DNA from: Chlorogloeopsis sp038404745
GTDB taxonomy: Bacteria > Cyanobacteriota > Cyanobacteriia > Cyanobacteriales > Nostocaceae
DNA length: 64,000 nucleotides
Direction of reading: 5' to 3'
Assembly (NCBI RefSeq): GCF_038404745.2
Contig: NZ_JAYKTT020000030.1
Span: 124,001-188,000, forward strand
The notes below the pieces were generated by a model. That model ran no database searches. It saw only the letters and a list, made by a program, of their open reading frames with translations, and was not told the origin of the DNA. Below, in pieces: positions 1 through 8,372 of the stretch. A program made the translations under genes and the position numbers. The stretch's first letter is position 1. Each line of letters begins with the position of its first letter.

Positions 1-39
1 TAAAAGGGATCACGTGACCGTGGTGGTAGGAGGAAACTA

Positions 40-384
40 GTGTTTCTAAGATTAGCGCAACAACATCGACAATTCGTCCAAGACTTAGTAATGAACCTGC
101 AAGCCTTGGCTATTGTACTTGAGCGGCGTGGTTATCCTGCGTCTTGCTATACCTGTGGCGACCAAATGAATAGTGCTTCGTTTATGGTGAGTTTGGGAGA
201 AAATCACCTGATTAGGTTTTTGGTTTCTGATTACGGAATTACCTGGACAGAAATGCGAGACGATCGCGAATTAATGAAATTAGAGGGTGCAGAAGCAGTA
301 AATCAGCTACAAGAACTAGCAAATATTGTCAAGTACCCAACTCAACCTCCGCTCGCTAACAAAACCCTCGCCAAGCGCTGCTAA
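40..384 (+). CDS. Conserved cyanobacterial protein of unknown function (114 aa)
   Basis: The gene starts with GTG at 40, preceded at about 5 bases by a strong AGGAGG ribosome binding site (29-34), which makes it a convincing gene despite its size. The product is soluble, with no signal peptide or membrane segment. It has two cysteines (CYTC, about residues 36-39), then an alternating hydrophobic stretch that looks like a small alpha/beta fold, and a helical tail around residues 80-98. I recognise no catalytic motif and cannot name a domain. Its upstream neighbour lies outside the window; the downstream gene is convergent. Function unknown. Confidence 0.75.
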   Translation: MFLRLAQQHRQFVQDLVMNLQALAIVLERRGYPASCYTCGDQMNSASFMVSLGENHLIRFLVSDYGITWTEMRDDRELMKLEGAEAVNQLQELANIVKYPTQPPLANKTLAKRC

Positions 385-664
385 TTAAACTGCGAACTTT
401 GAGGATGGCGCGAAAAAGTGATAGTTGAGGTGGAAGATCGGAAATTGGAATTGTCTTTACAGTCTATAGCCGACTCCATAATTTAAGTCTGTTGACTATT
501 TGACTGTGTAGTTCATCCTACTCTCCAATCAATAACCAGTATCCTTTATGTTGTTGAAATAGCAGTAAGGTGGCTTTCGTCAACTACTAAGATTAATTTC
601 AGAGTATTTCTATTTTTTGTTTTGTTAAGCTTTGGCATAATCGCTATTGCTTGGCTAGGAAAAG

Positions 665-2764
665 TCACAATCCATTTCCAATTAAAATAAAGGGCGCCCA
701 GTAGTAGGGATGGCTAAGATTAGCCTCGATTGCTGATGCTAATTTATTATTTCTACTTTGTTGAGGATTAGCAGATAGCTTTGCAGTGATCAAAGCAATT
801 TGTGCTTGTCGTAAAGCTTCGACTTTTGTTAATTTTCCTGAAGGTAAGAGTGTATAAAATACACTCATCAAAGCTTGGGTACCACCATCATCGACAGTCC
901 ATAAGGAAGCAATTGCCGACTTCGCACCAGTTTTTTGAATCTGGTAACCAAAGCCCAAAATTTCTTCTCCGTTACCCAACTTGCCTCCTAAGCCAGTTTC
1001 GCAAGCACTTAATACTACCAAATCTACGCGGGGTAAAGACCAAGTTGCGACATCTCTAAGGGTGGCGCGATCGCCATTCCCAAATAAAATAAAGGAATCT
1101 TCTGGCTTACCAGCAATAAAAGCTGCATGAGTTGCCAGATGAACAATTGTGTAATCATCCATCTGAGGCACTGTCGTATCAAGGCTAAAGGCATCATCTA
1201 AAATTTTCTTGGTATCGGGTACCGTCGCTGCTAAACTTTCCACTTCTCTGGCAGCAAAGGGTAATCCGGAAAAGGTAAGTTGTCGGTTCGCCACTTTCAC
1301 TTGGTAACTGCCTTTGGTGAATGCAGCTGCTAAAACGCGTATTGCTGTTGGCGGTGGGCTGTTAAAGTTAGTTAAACTAGCTGCGGTAATATGATTGATA
1401 CTAAAGCGCTGGATGAGCCATTGCTTGCCATCATATAAAGCGGCTAAAGGGATATAGCGCAGCTGTCCATCTGGTGCGTAGACAATTGTTTTGACATTTG
1501 CCTGTTTGAAGTCGTTTTCAATTGGTTTGATCAGCCAGTCATATAGCTGACGTGCAGGTGTTTTGGCATCCAAACTGGGATTTTCTAAACCTTTACGAAA
1601 AGCTAGTATAGTCTGGTTGAGCTTGTCTTGCCCAACAGCAACGCTACGGCGGATTGGTGGGGAGTCAGGAGTTACCAATACCAGTTCCAAGCTATCTTTT
1701 AAAACTAGAGGATAAACAAGTACAGATTTTTCCGGTAATTGCGATAAATTATCCCGAACTTGATTGAGGCTCTCTAAGTCCAAATTTTGCCGCCTTGCTG
1801 TGCGATTAATTTGTTCTACTTGGGCTTTCACATCTGGACTGTTGATGAAGTTGTTAAATTCCTCTAAGATTTGCTGCTGATTTTCTACCAATTGTTGAAT
1901 TTGCTGTTTTTGTTGGGGCGATCGCTGCTCTGGAGGAATTTCTCGTAGCTTTGTCAGTTCTTTGCCCAGTACGATAGCGCTATCTAGAGTTTTATCTAAC
2001 TTTTGTTTTATAGGTTTTTCTGCTGCTGCCAACTCAATGCCTTTGGCAGTGCGTTGATTGCCTTGGACATTATTAAGATATTCCTCTAGTTCTTCAACTT
2101 TGATTAAATCCATGATCCGTTGCCCTTCCTCGATGCGATCGCCTTTGATTAACTTTTCACCCAAAGCGCGGTATGTCTGAGCAACTGTTAAAGTATAGGC
2201 ATCTAATTTTCGTCCAGAAAAAGCTGCTGGATTGAGGCGGACTTTTTCACGATTGTTGACGCAGTGCTTGTAAAAGAAAATTGCTAATTCTGGTTGATTT
2301 TGGGTTGAGAGTAGGTACCCTAAATTACTATAAGTTTTGCCAAAAGCAATGTGAGCCAGCCCAGGAGTTTTTTCATTCAGGCTCAGTTCTTTGTTTATAA
2401 CTAACGCTTGCAGATAGGATTTGAATGCTTGCGAATTCTGACCTTGTTGTTGATAGACTCTGCCAATATTGTTAAATGTTGCGGCTTCCAGAGGCAAATC
2501 GCCAATTTTTCTGCTTATAGATAAGGCAGTTTGTAATTTCTGTTGCGCCTGTTGAAATTTACTTTGTCGAGATAGGGCGATCGCCTCTTGATGCAGTCGC
2601 ACTACATTTTGAACAGATATTGAATCTTTTGTATTTACCGCATTTTGGTTTTGAATATTTGTATTTTTAGCAACAGAAGGTAACGTTGAAACTACCACCT
2701 CTGCTCCTAATAAAATCAGTATGGTGGCAGTAACAATATTGCAATAAAATTTTCGAGGGTACAT
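665..2764 (-). CDS. Exported TPR protein with C-terminal CHAT (caspase-like) peptidase domain
   Basis: The reading frame is open from 2812, but the ATG at 2764 is preferred. It has an AGGGGG ribosome binding site six bases upstream and begins directly with a signal peptide (MYPRKF, then a hydrophobic run through ILILLGAEVVVSTL, to about residue 33). TPR-like helices follow (about 50-190, with FNNIGRVYQQQGQ and SNLGYLLSTQNQ repeats), then a coiled-coil-rich middle (about 220-340). The C-terminal CHAT domain carries the expected His in HLATHA (H546) and Cys in LSACETG (C588), followed by SAIASLWTVDD. CHAT proteins are clan CD-type cysteine peptidases or signalling scaffolds. The signal peptide suggests a periplasmic or cell-surface location. 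Substrate unknown. Confidence 0.93.
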   Translation of the reverse strand: MYPRKFYCNIVTATILILLGAEVVVSTLPSVAKNTNIQNQNAVNTKDSISVQNVVRLHQEAIALSRQSKFQQAQQKLQTALSISRKIGDLPLEAATFNNIGRVYQQQGQNSQAFKSYLQALVINKELSLNEKTPGLAHIAFGKTYSNLGYLLSTQNQPELAIFFYKHCVNNREKVRLNPAAFSGRKLDAYTLTVAQTYRALGEKLIKGDRIEEGQRIMDLIKVEELEEYLNNVQGNQRTAKGIELAAAEKPIKQKLDKTLDSAIVLGKELTKLREIPPEQRSPQQKQQIQQLVENQQQILEEFNNFINSPDVKAQVEQINRTARRQNLDLESLNQVRDNLSQLPEKSVLVYPLVLKDSLELVLVTPDSPPIRRSVAVGQDKLNQTILAFRKGLENPSLDAKTPARQLYDWLIKPIENDFKQANVKTIVYAPDGQLRYIPLAALYDGKQWLIQRFSINHITAASLTNFNSPPPTAIRVLAAAFTKGSYQVKVANRQLTFSGLPFAAREVESLAATVPDTKKILDDAFSLDTTVPQMDDYTIVHLATHAAFIAGKPEDSFILFGNGDRATLRDVATWSLPRVDLVVLSACETGLGGKLGNGEEILGFGYQIQKTGAKSAIASLWTVDDGGTQALMSVFYTLLPSGKLTKVEALRQAQIALITAKLSANPQQSRNNKLASAIEANLSHPYYWAPFILIGNGL

Positions 2765-2878
2765 ACAAAACCCCCTATATGGTTTGCTGACGGCTAGAGA
2801 AACTAGTTGCACAAGGCGACTATTTTTTATGCTATTTCAGTTGTGGAACATCTTTAATAGTTGCTACGAAGATTTAAG

Positions 2879-3376
2879 ATGTCTGAAGAAAAACAAAACA
2901 ATAACCAATTACCCACAAGTGCTATTGCTAATCCATCTAGTCGTACACCTGAGTACTGGTTTGAATATCCAGTCAGAGTACAACCTCACCATACCGACTA
3001 TTTAGGCGTAGTTTGGCACGGCACTTATATAGCTTGGATGGAGGAAGCGCGAGTAGAATGCTTGCGCTCGATAGGTATTGAATACGCTGATTTAGTGGTT
3101 TTAGGTTGCGATCTACCTGTTGTGGAACTCTCGCTACGCTATCATCGTTCTATTCAATTAGGTATGGTGGCGGTAGTAAAAACACGCATGGCAGAAGTGA
3201 CAGGCGTCCGTATCAATTGGGATTATGTGATTGAATCGCCCAATCGTCAGGAATTGTATGTTACTGGTACAGTTGCATTGGTGGCATTAGATCGTGAAAG
3301 AGGAAAAGTTATGCGTCAGTTACCTGCAAGTGTCAAGGATGCATTGGCAAAAATTTCGACATCCTTAAATAAGTAA
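2879..3376 (+). CDS. Hotdog-fold acyl-CoA thioesterase (4HBT/YbgC-like)
   Basis: This is a single-domain thioesterase of the 4-hydroxybenzoyl-CoA thioesterase superfamily. The N-terminal signature HHTDYLGVVWHGTYIAWMEE is the usual strand-helix start of the hotdog fold, with the Asp of HTD in the position of the catalytic Asp of YbgC-type enzymes. The length (165 aa) fits one hotdog domain plus a polar 25-residue N-terminal extension. The frame is open upstream to a TTG at 2861, but the ATG at 2879 (MSEEKQ) is the more natural start. It diverges from the CHAT gene with about 115 bases between them. Its acyl-CoA substrate cannot be read from sequence. Confidence 0.88.
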   Translation: MSEEKQNNNQLPTSAIANPSSRTPEYWFEYPVRVQPHHTDYLGVVWHGTYIAWMEEARVECLRSIGIEYADLVVLGCDLPVVELSLRYHRSIQLGMVAVVKTRMAEVTGVRINWDYVIESPNRQELYVTGTVALVALDRERGKVMRQLPASVKDALAKISTSLNK

Positions 3377-3443
3377 CAAAGAAATTAAGTATCAGAAAAT
3401 AAGTGGTCGTGCAAAATAAAAAGGAACTCTTAACTCTTAATTT

Positions 3444-3522
3444 TTCATTACCATATTCTGCATGGTAATGAAAACTGGAGGCTCTGCCTCAATGAATGCT
3501 TTCCCAGGCTCCAACCTGGGAA
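3444..3522. repeat. REP-like element of three consecutive palindromes
   Basis: Three short hairpins follow one another after the thioesterase gene: TTCATTACCAT paired with ATGGTAATGAA (3444-3472), GAGGC paired with GCCTC (3478-3490) and TTCCCAGG paired with CCTGGGAA (3501-3522). The last two resemble palindromic REP-like elements common between Nostocales genes. It probably lies in the transcript tail. Copy number in the genome cannot be seen from here. Confidence 0.7.
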
Positions 3523-3640
3523 AGAGAAAAAACAGGTGATAGGAAAATAATGTGTGTAATTAATTCTGTCTGAGTACTTAAAAAGTATATTCTGGATTTT
3601 GATTTAGAAAAACACTTTGCGGACAGACACTGAACAATAA

Positions 3641-3671
3641 GATCCCCGACTTTTTAGAGAAGTCGGGGATC
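3641..3671. terminator. Hairpin terminator between convergent genes
   Basis: GATCCCCGACTT pairs perfectly with AAGTCGGGGATC around a 7-base loop, followed by a T-rich stretch on the plus strand. It sits between the thioesterase gene and the small membrane-protein gene, which converge here, so it may serve both. A close relative of this hairpin occurs at 16390-16418. Confidence 0.65.
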
Positions 3672-3713
3672 TGTGTCTTTTAATTTTTCACACATCAAAG
3701 AGGACTACTATTA

Positions 3714-3896
3714 TTATCGCGCTAAGGTTTGAGTCAACTTCACTATCTGATTCCAAATATCTTGAGGGCCAATGCCATAACCAACCTGTAACAAAACAAT
3801 AACAGCAGCAATTATCAATGCATTTTTTACAGTTGTTTTGATGACTTTAATTAAGATTGTAAATACAATCCAAGCTATAATTAGTGCAACTAGCAT
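3714..3896 (-). CDS. Small membrane protein (60 aa)
   Basis: A 60-residue protein with two hydrophobic segments (about residues 2-18 and 26-43) separated by a basic KVIKTTVK stretch, and a short polar C-terminus (PQDIWNQIVKLTQTLAR). The length and two-helix arrangement resemble small conserved hypothetical membrane proteins in cyanobacteria. It has its own intergenic space on both sides and no operon partner. Function unknown; it is judged real because of its amphipathic organisation and isolated position, not by a recognised domain. Confidence 0.65.
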   Translation of the reverse strand: MLVALIIAWIVFTILIKVIKTTVKNALIIAAVIVLLQVGYGIGPQDIWNQIVKLTQTLAR

Positions 3897-4379
3897 AGTT
3901 ATCAGTTCCTAAAGAATCGCCCTGATTTCAGAACTATTTCTGGGAAAAAGGCGAATTTATTTTTGTTAAGATTTTTTACTATTGATACTTTTTAATTAAG
4001 ATATTTAAGCTCGCCGACACTAATCAATATTTTTGACTTGCAGTTACCGATTTGTAGTTAATGCAAAAAGACAATAACTTGCCACATCAACACTTTTGTT
4101 GTGATGTTTACTTATCCACTATTACTGAGAATATTGCTCTGAATATTTGGTGTAATTTTTAGCTATTAATAAATGGAAGATAGCACAATTGTATATATTT
4201 TGAGTAGATTTTTTAAGAGTTATTTTAAATAATTCTTATCATAATTTGTTTTTCTATATGTAAAAATTATAATTAGTCAGTAATAATTTTTTGTTTAAAA
4301 CCCTGATTTAACCCAGAAATCACTGAAAATTTCGATCAGTGACTACTAAAATCAGCGTGTTATACCGTATAAATTTAGT
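3897..4379. other. AT-rich intergenic region, no gene seen
   Basis: About 480 bases of very A+T-rich DNA separate the small membrane-protein gene and the META-domain gene, which diverge. It must hold promoters for both. I see no convincing ORF, tRNA or repeat in it. Confidence 0.6.
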
Positions 4380-5369
4380 GTGAGGTGTGGTGTGATTTAT
4401 AGGAGTTTAGTTCTAACGCTGTTCTCTGTTTTTGCACCATTATCGGTTGTTTTCTCCGCATCAGCGCAACAGTCGCGTACTAATAACTCATGGCTTGAGC
4501 GTCCGCTAGTGAACTGGAACCGACAGGGAACTGATTTTCCACAACTGCCAAGTCCATCCAAAACGGCAGGTGAACCAGCGTCAGTCAGTCGGTGTCGAGA
4601 GCAGGTGCGTCAACCAACGAGTGCGGCAGAAAAAGCTGTCGTCAAAAAGGGCTGGACTTTATACGGTTCGGCGCATAGCTTTGGAACAACAACGGTTTTT
4701 ACAGCAATGGCGGGCGTCGATGGAATGTGCCGACCTTTGGGATATCAAGCTTTTGTGTATTCTGAAGGTAGATATGCCGGAACACTTTCGCCTGTGCCAA
4801 TGGACTCGCGTACAGACTCTTCGCTAACTAACATTCGCCTGCTCAATGCAAGGCGTATTGCTGGGGAGTTCGCACGCTATAGTGAGTCTGATCCGCTCTG
4901 CTGTCCGTCAAAAATAAGCACCGTGCAGTACAGTGTCAGAAATGACGAAGTTCCAGATCTTACACCTGTCAATGTGAATACCTTAGCAACGTGTCAAACG
5001 AAAGAGACAGTGGAAGGTGGCAATAATAACAATGCAACTTCGCTTTTTGGTAAGCGATGGATTTTAACCGAAATTGGAGAACAAAAATTGAGCGCTAACA
5101 AGCTCTACATCGAATTTGACAATAAGCAAAGCAGAGTCGCTGGCGACACCGGATGCAATCGCTTTTTCGGTGGATTTGAAATCAATGGTACATCGCTGAA
5201 GTTTTCACCTTTAGCCAGCACAAAGCGGGCGTGTCTGACGCCAGAGGCAAATCGCCTGGAAACAAATTTTTTGCGATCGCTACAAGAAACTACACGCTTC
5301 GATGTTCAGGGAAAAACATTACGCCTTTATGCAGGTGAACGTCAGGTGATTGTTTTTACGAGCCAGTGA
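4380..5369 (+). CDS. Exported protein with N-terminal LppP/LprE-like region and C-terminal META (HslJ-like) domain
   Basis: A signal peptide covers roughly residues 1-29 (hydrophobic LVLTLFSVFAPLSVVFSASA ending in AQQ). Residues about 80-200 form a region resembling the LppP/LprE family (GWTLYGSAHSFGTTTV, MCRPLGYQAFVY, and a CC pair in DPLCCPS). From about 220 to the end is a META domain: LFGKRWILTEI, GDTGCNRFFGGFEING, ACLTPEANRLETNFLRSL. META domains occur in HslJ-type envelope proteins. The start is a GTG at 4380; a second GTG at 4392 lies just after GAGGTG and is equally possible. It is a single gene facing dxr. Likely an envelope protein; exact role unknown. Confidence 0.82.
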   Translation: MRCGVIYRSLVLTLFSVFAPLSVVFSASAQQSRTNNSWLERPLVNWNRQGTDFPQLPSPSKTAGEPASVSRCREQVRQPTSAAEKAVVKKGWTLYGSAHSFGTTTVFTAMAGVDGMCRPLGYQAFVYSEGRYAGTLSPVPMDSRTDSSLTNIRLLNARRIAGEFARYSESDPLCCPSKISTVQYSVRNDEVPDLTPVNVNTLATCQTKETVEGGNNNNATSLFGKRWILTEIGEQKLSANKLYIEFDNKQSRVAGDTGCNRFFGGFEINGTSLKFSPLASTKRACLTPEANRLETNFLRSLQETTRFDVQGKTLRLYAGERQVIVFTSQ

Positions 5370-5490
5370 AGCATGGAAATGTTTGATTGGATAGTATGTC
5401 GTGATCGCAATATGGATGCAGATTACACTACACATATCGGGAAAAAGGCAGCGTTCAGTGGAGATCTGAACGCCGATCTATTTAAGCTTT

Positions 5491-6693
5491 TTATCGTAAA
5501 GAAATGATCCGCGAGCGAGAACCTATATTTTCAGAGGCTAGCAAGACTTCTTGTCTAGCCCATCGATCAGCACTCAAAATGTCATCTAAAGAAGGATTGG
5601 AACGGTTATCGGACGAAAAGCGATCACACACCCATTCGATACACCGGGCAATATCTAAATAACCAATTTTTTCATCTAAAAACAAAGCTACGGCTTGTTC
5701 ATTGGCAGCATTTAAGACAGCGGGCATGGAACCGCCAGATCTACCAGCTGCATAAGCCAACTGCATACAAGGATACTTTTGGTGATCTGGTTCTCGGAAT
5801 GTAAGATTGGCAACTTTGACTAAATCTAGTCGTTCCCAATCAGTGTAGATGCGATCAGGCCAAGACAGAGCATACAGTAATGGTAAGCGCATATCAGGCC
5901 AGCCCAATTGAGCTAATACCGATGTATCTTGTAGTTCAATTAGGGAATGAATGATGCTCTGAGGATGAATAACAATTTCAATATTGTCGTAATCCAACCC
6001 AAACAGAAAATGAGCTTCTATTACTTCCAGTCCCTTGTTCATCAAAGTAGCAGAGTCTACAGTAATTTTCCGTCCCATCGACCAATTTGGATGTTTGAGA
6101 GCGTCGGCTACAGTTACCTCTGCTAGTTTTTCTGTTGCCCAATCCCGGAAAGCACCTCCTGAGGCAGTGAGTAAAATTTTTCGCAATCCACCATTTGGTA
6201 CGCCTTGCAAACACTGGAAAATCGCAGAATGTTCGGAGTCAGCTGGTAGCAACTTTATTCCATGCTTCTCTATCAAGGGTAGAACAACAGGGCCTCCAGC
6301 AATTAGAGTTTCTTTATTAGCTAGGGCAATATCTTTACCGGCTTCGATAGCAGCGATCGTGGGTAATAAACCTGCGCAGCCAACAATACCCGTAACTACA
6401 GTTTGAGCATCACCGTACCGAGCAACTTCTATGACTCCTGCTTCGCCAGCGAGTAATATAGGTTGGGGATCGACGTCGGCAATCAATTCGCGCAGTACTG
6501 GCAATTTCTCTTCTAAGCAAATTGCTGCTATAGTCGGTCGAAATTGCCGAATTTGCGAAGCCAACAATTCTACATTGTTTCCAGTCGCTAATCCCACTAT
6601 CCGGAACTGATCTGGGTACTGAGCAACTATATCTAAAGTTTGAGTACCGATTGATCCAGTAGAACCAAGAAGAGTAATCGCTTTCACATTCAC
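5491..6693 (-). CDS. dxr: 1-deoxy-D-xylulose 5-phosphate reductoisomerase
   Basis: Dxr converts 1-deoxy-D-xylulose 5-phosphate to 2-C-methyl-D-erythritol 4-phosphate with NADPH, the first committed step of the MEP isoprenoid pathway that feeds carotenoids, phytol and quinones. The 400-residue length is typical. Visible signatures are the NADPH-binding GSTGSIGTQTLDIV (residues 10-23), ALANKETLIAGG, the metal-binding DSEHSAIFQ, the substrate loop ASGGAFRDW, HPNWSMGRKITVDSATLMNKGLEVIEA, and HPQSIIHSLIE. It is encoded alone and diverges from the first PIG-V gene across 141 bases that must contain both promoters. Confidence 0.98.
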   Translation of the reverse strand: MNVKAITLLGSTGSIGTQTLDIVAQYPDQFRIVGLATGNNVELLASQIRQFRPTIAAICLEEKLPVLRELIADVDPQPILLAGEAGVIEVARYGDAQTVVTGIVGCAGLLPTIAAIEAGKDIALANKETLIAGGPVVLPLIEKHGIKLLPADSEHSAIFQCLQGVPNGGLRKILLTASGGAFRDWATEKLAEVTVADALKHPNWSMGRKITVDSATLMNKGLEVIEAHFLFGLDYDNIEIVIHPQSIIHSLIELQDTSVLAQLGWPDMRLPLLYALSWPDRIYTDWERLDLVKVANLTFREPDHQKYPCMQLAYAAGRSGGSMPAVLNAANEQAVALFLDEKIGYLDIARCIEWVCDRFSSDNRSNPSLDDILSADRWARQEVLLASENIGSRSRIISLR

Positions 6694-6834
6694 AATTATT
6701 TAAGGATTGACAGACAACTCCACTATAAATTGCTTAGGACTCCCAAATAACAGCAATTCAATTACATTCTTATAAGTGATTATCTACGCAATTATCAATC
6801 TAACAACAACTAATCTTTCTCAAACCACCAGTTT

Positions 6835-8109
6835 ATGGTTCCAAAACAGTTAGTTTTCAAAAAAGATTTGTTGAAAGAGGATTCAGTATTTCCAGGCGTA
6901 ATGTGGCTTGCCAGCAGAATGGTAATTTGGAGTGCCATGTTATTGATTGCTACTCTTTTGGCTGCACCACCAGGAGGCAAGGCTGCTACATTTGGCTGGG
7001 AAGTATTTGATGCTTGGGATAGCATACACTACCGCAGTATTGCTACTTCTGGGTATGAATACATCGCTGACGGCAAAGGACATAATATTGCTTTTTTTCC
7101 TCTGTTTCCCTTAATTGTTAGGGGTGTTATGAGCCTTGGCTTCCCGTTTGAGGTGGCAGGAATACTGGTAAATAACATAGCATTTCTTGCAGCTCTTTAT
7201 TGCGTATATTTTTGGGTAAAAGAATCTTACAGCATACAATCTGCACGTTGGGTAACAGCAGTTTTAGCTTGGTGTCCACCATCATTATTTACAGCTGTTA
7301 TTTATACCGAGGGTCTGTACCTGCTTTTGAGTACAATGGCTTTGCGTACATTTGAAGAACATCAGTATAGCTGGGCTGCCCTTTGTGGTGCGATGGCAAC
7401 AGCAACACGCCCAACAGGAATAGTACTGATTCCAACGTTTTTGATTACTGCCTGGAAAGAGAGGCGATCGCCTATTGCCTATTCGTCTGCTTTAGCGACT
7501 TCAACGGGGCTGCTGCTATTTAGCGTATATTGCGCCCTAGAATTTGACGATCCTTTCGCATTTATTCATGCACAACGGGGATGGCGAGAAACTTTGGGAT
7601 TTGATTGGCTGGGTTGGTTGAAAATGCTCATGCAAATTACAGTTGGCACAACCAATTGGAATTACGGTTATCTTAAAAATCCTCTGCATCCTTTATTATT
7701 TGCCATTATTGTCGCCTTGGGGTATTTGCTATGGCTCTACCGTCAACGATTGGGTGCTGTGAAAGTAGATTATGGCTTTGCAATTTTATTTTTATTTTTA
7801 TGGATACTGGCGGGCGATCCTTTAATTAATACTGTTTCGGTTTTAGGTGGTGCTTACTTGTTATGGCACTTACGCAAACAATTGAGTTTGGTAACAGTGA
7901 TTTATGGTTTTTGCGGCTTGGGGTTAATTCTTGCTTCTGGTGGAACTTGGTCACTAAATCGTATTGCCTACGGAATTGTATCATTGAGCATCGCTTTAGG
8001 TATATTGTTATCTCGCCAGCCTCGTTGGGGATATTTAACTATGTTCTTCTTCGCAATTTTACTTGCCAGTTTTTCTGTCAGATTTGCTCAAGAACTCTGG
8101 GTAGGGTAG
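6835..8109 (+). CDS. PIG-V-like GT-C mannosyltransferase, copy 1
   Basis: A polytopic membrane protein of 424 residues with about ten hydrophobic segments. After the first transmembrane helix it carries FDAWDSIHYRSIATSGY (residues 58-74), matching the first-loop signature of PIG-V-type mannosyltransferases in which an Asp is the proposed catalytic residue (D59 or D62). FFPLFPL, YTEGLY and ATATRPTG follow, also typical. Family enzymes use dolichyl- or polyprenyl-phosphate mannose on the outer membrane face. It is closely similar end to end to the gene at 13107-14393, both ending FAQxLWVG. It opens a five-gene co-directional cluster of GT-C-like proteins. Acceptor and sugar are unknown. Confidence 0.88.
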   Translation: MVPKQLVFKKDLLKEDSVFPGVMWLASRMVIWSAMLLIATLLAAPPGGKAATFGWEVFDAWDSIHYRSIATSGYEYIADGKGHNIAFFPLFPLIVRGVMSLGFPFEVAGILVNNIAFLAALYCVYFWVKESYSIQSARWVTAVLAWCPPSLFTAVIYTEGLYLLLSTMALRTFEEHQYSWAALCGAMATATRPTGIVLIPTFLITAWKERRSPIAYSSALATSTGLLLFSVYCALEFDDPFAFIHAQRGWRETLGFDWLGWLKMLMQITVGTTNWNYGYLKNPLHPLLFAIIVALGYLLWLYRQRLGAVKVDYGFAILFLFLWILAGDPLINTVSVLGGAYLLWHLRKQLSLVTVIYGFCGLGLILASGGTWSLNRIAYGIVSLSIALGILLSRQPRWGYLTMFFFAILLASFSVRFAQELWVG

Positions 8110-8194
8110 GCAAGTTAAAACTAGGGAACAGGAAACAGTATAGAGAATGTGTAAGTAATTTTCTTTACTCATATCTTTGGATCTGTACTCTTGT

Positions 8195-8310
8195 TAGCCA
8201 AGAAATTTATTTCTTGGCTAAAAGCTAAAGTCTGATAAAGCAGACTAGGTAAGATTTTCAGTCAGTTTTAACTGACTTGAGCTATGCAGCCTAGAATTTC
8301 AGTTCTAGGC
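8195..8310. repeat. Cluster of four consecutive hairpins
   Basis: Four perfect or near-perfect palindromes are packed into 116 bases: 8195-8220 (TAGCCAAGAAA with TTTCTTGGCTA), 8229-8246 (AGTCTG with CAGACT), 8260-8277 (AGTCAGTT with AACTGACT) and 8289-8310 (GCCTAGAA with TTCTAGGC). It lies between the PIG-V and first DUF2079 genes. It looks like a mosaic of repeated palindromes rather than a single terminator, but as RNA it would form four stem-loops in the intercistronic region. Confidence 0.75.
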
Positions 8311-8372
8311 GTTTTAGGGACGAGGTACTTAAAAATTAAAACTCAAAAGAAGATTGTTGCTTGTAACCGAGG

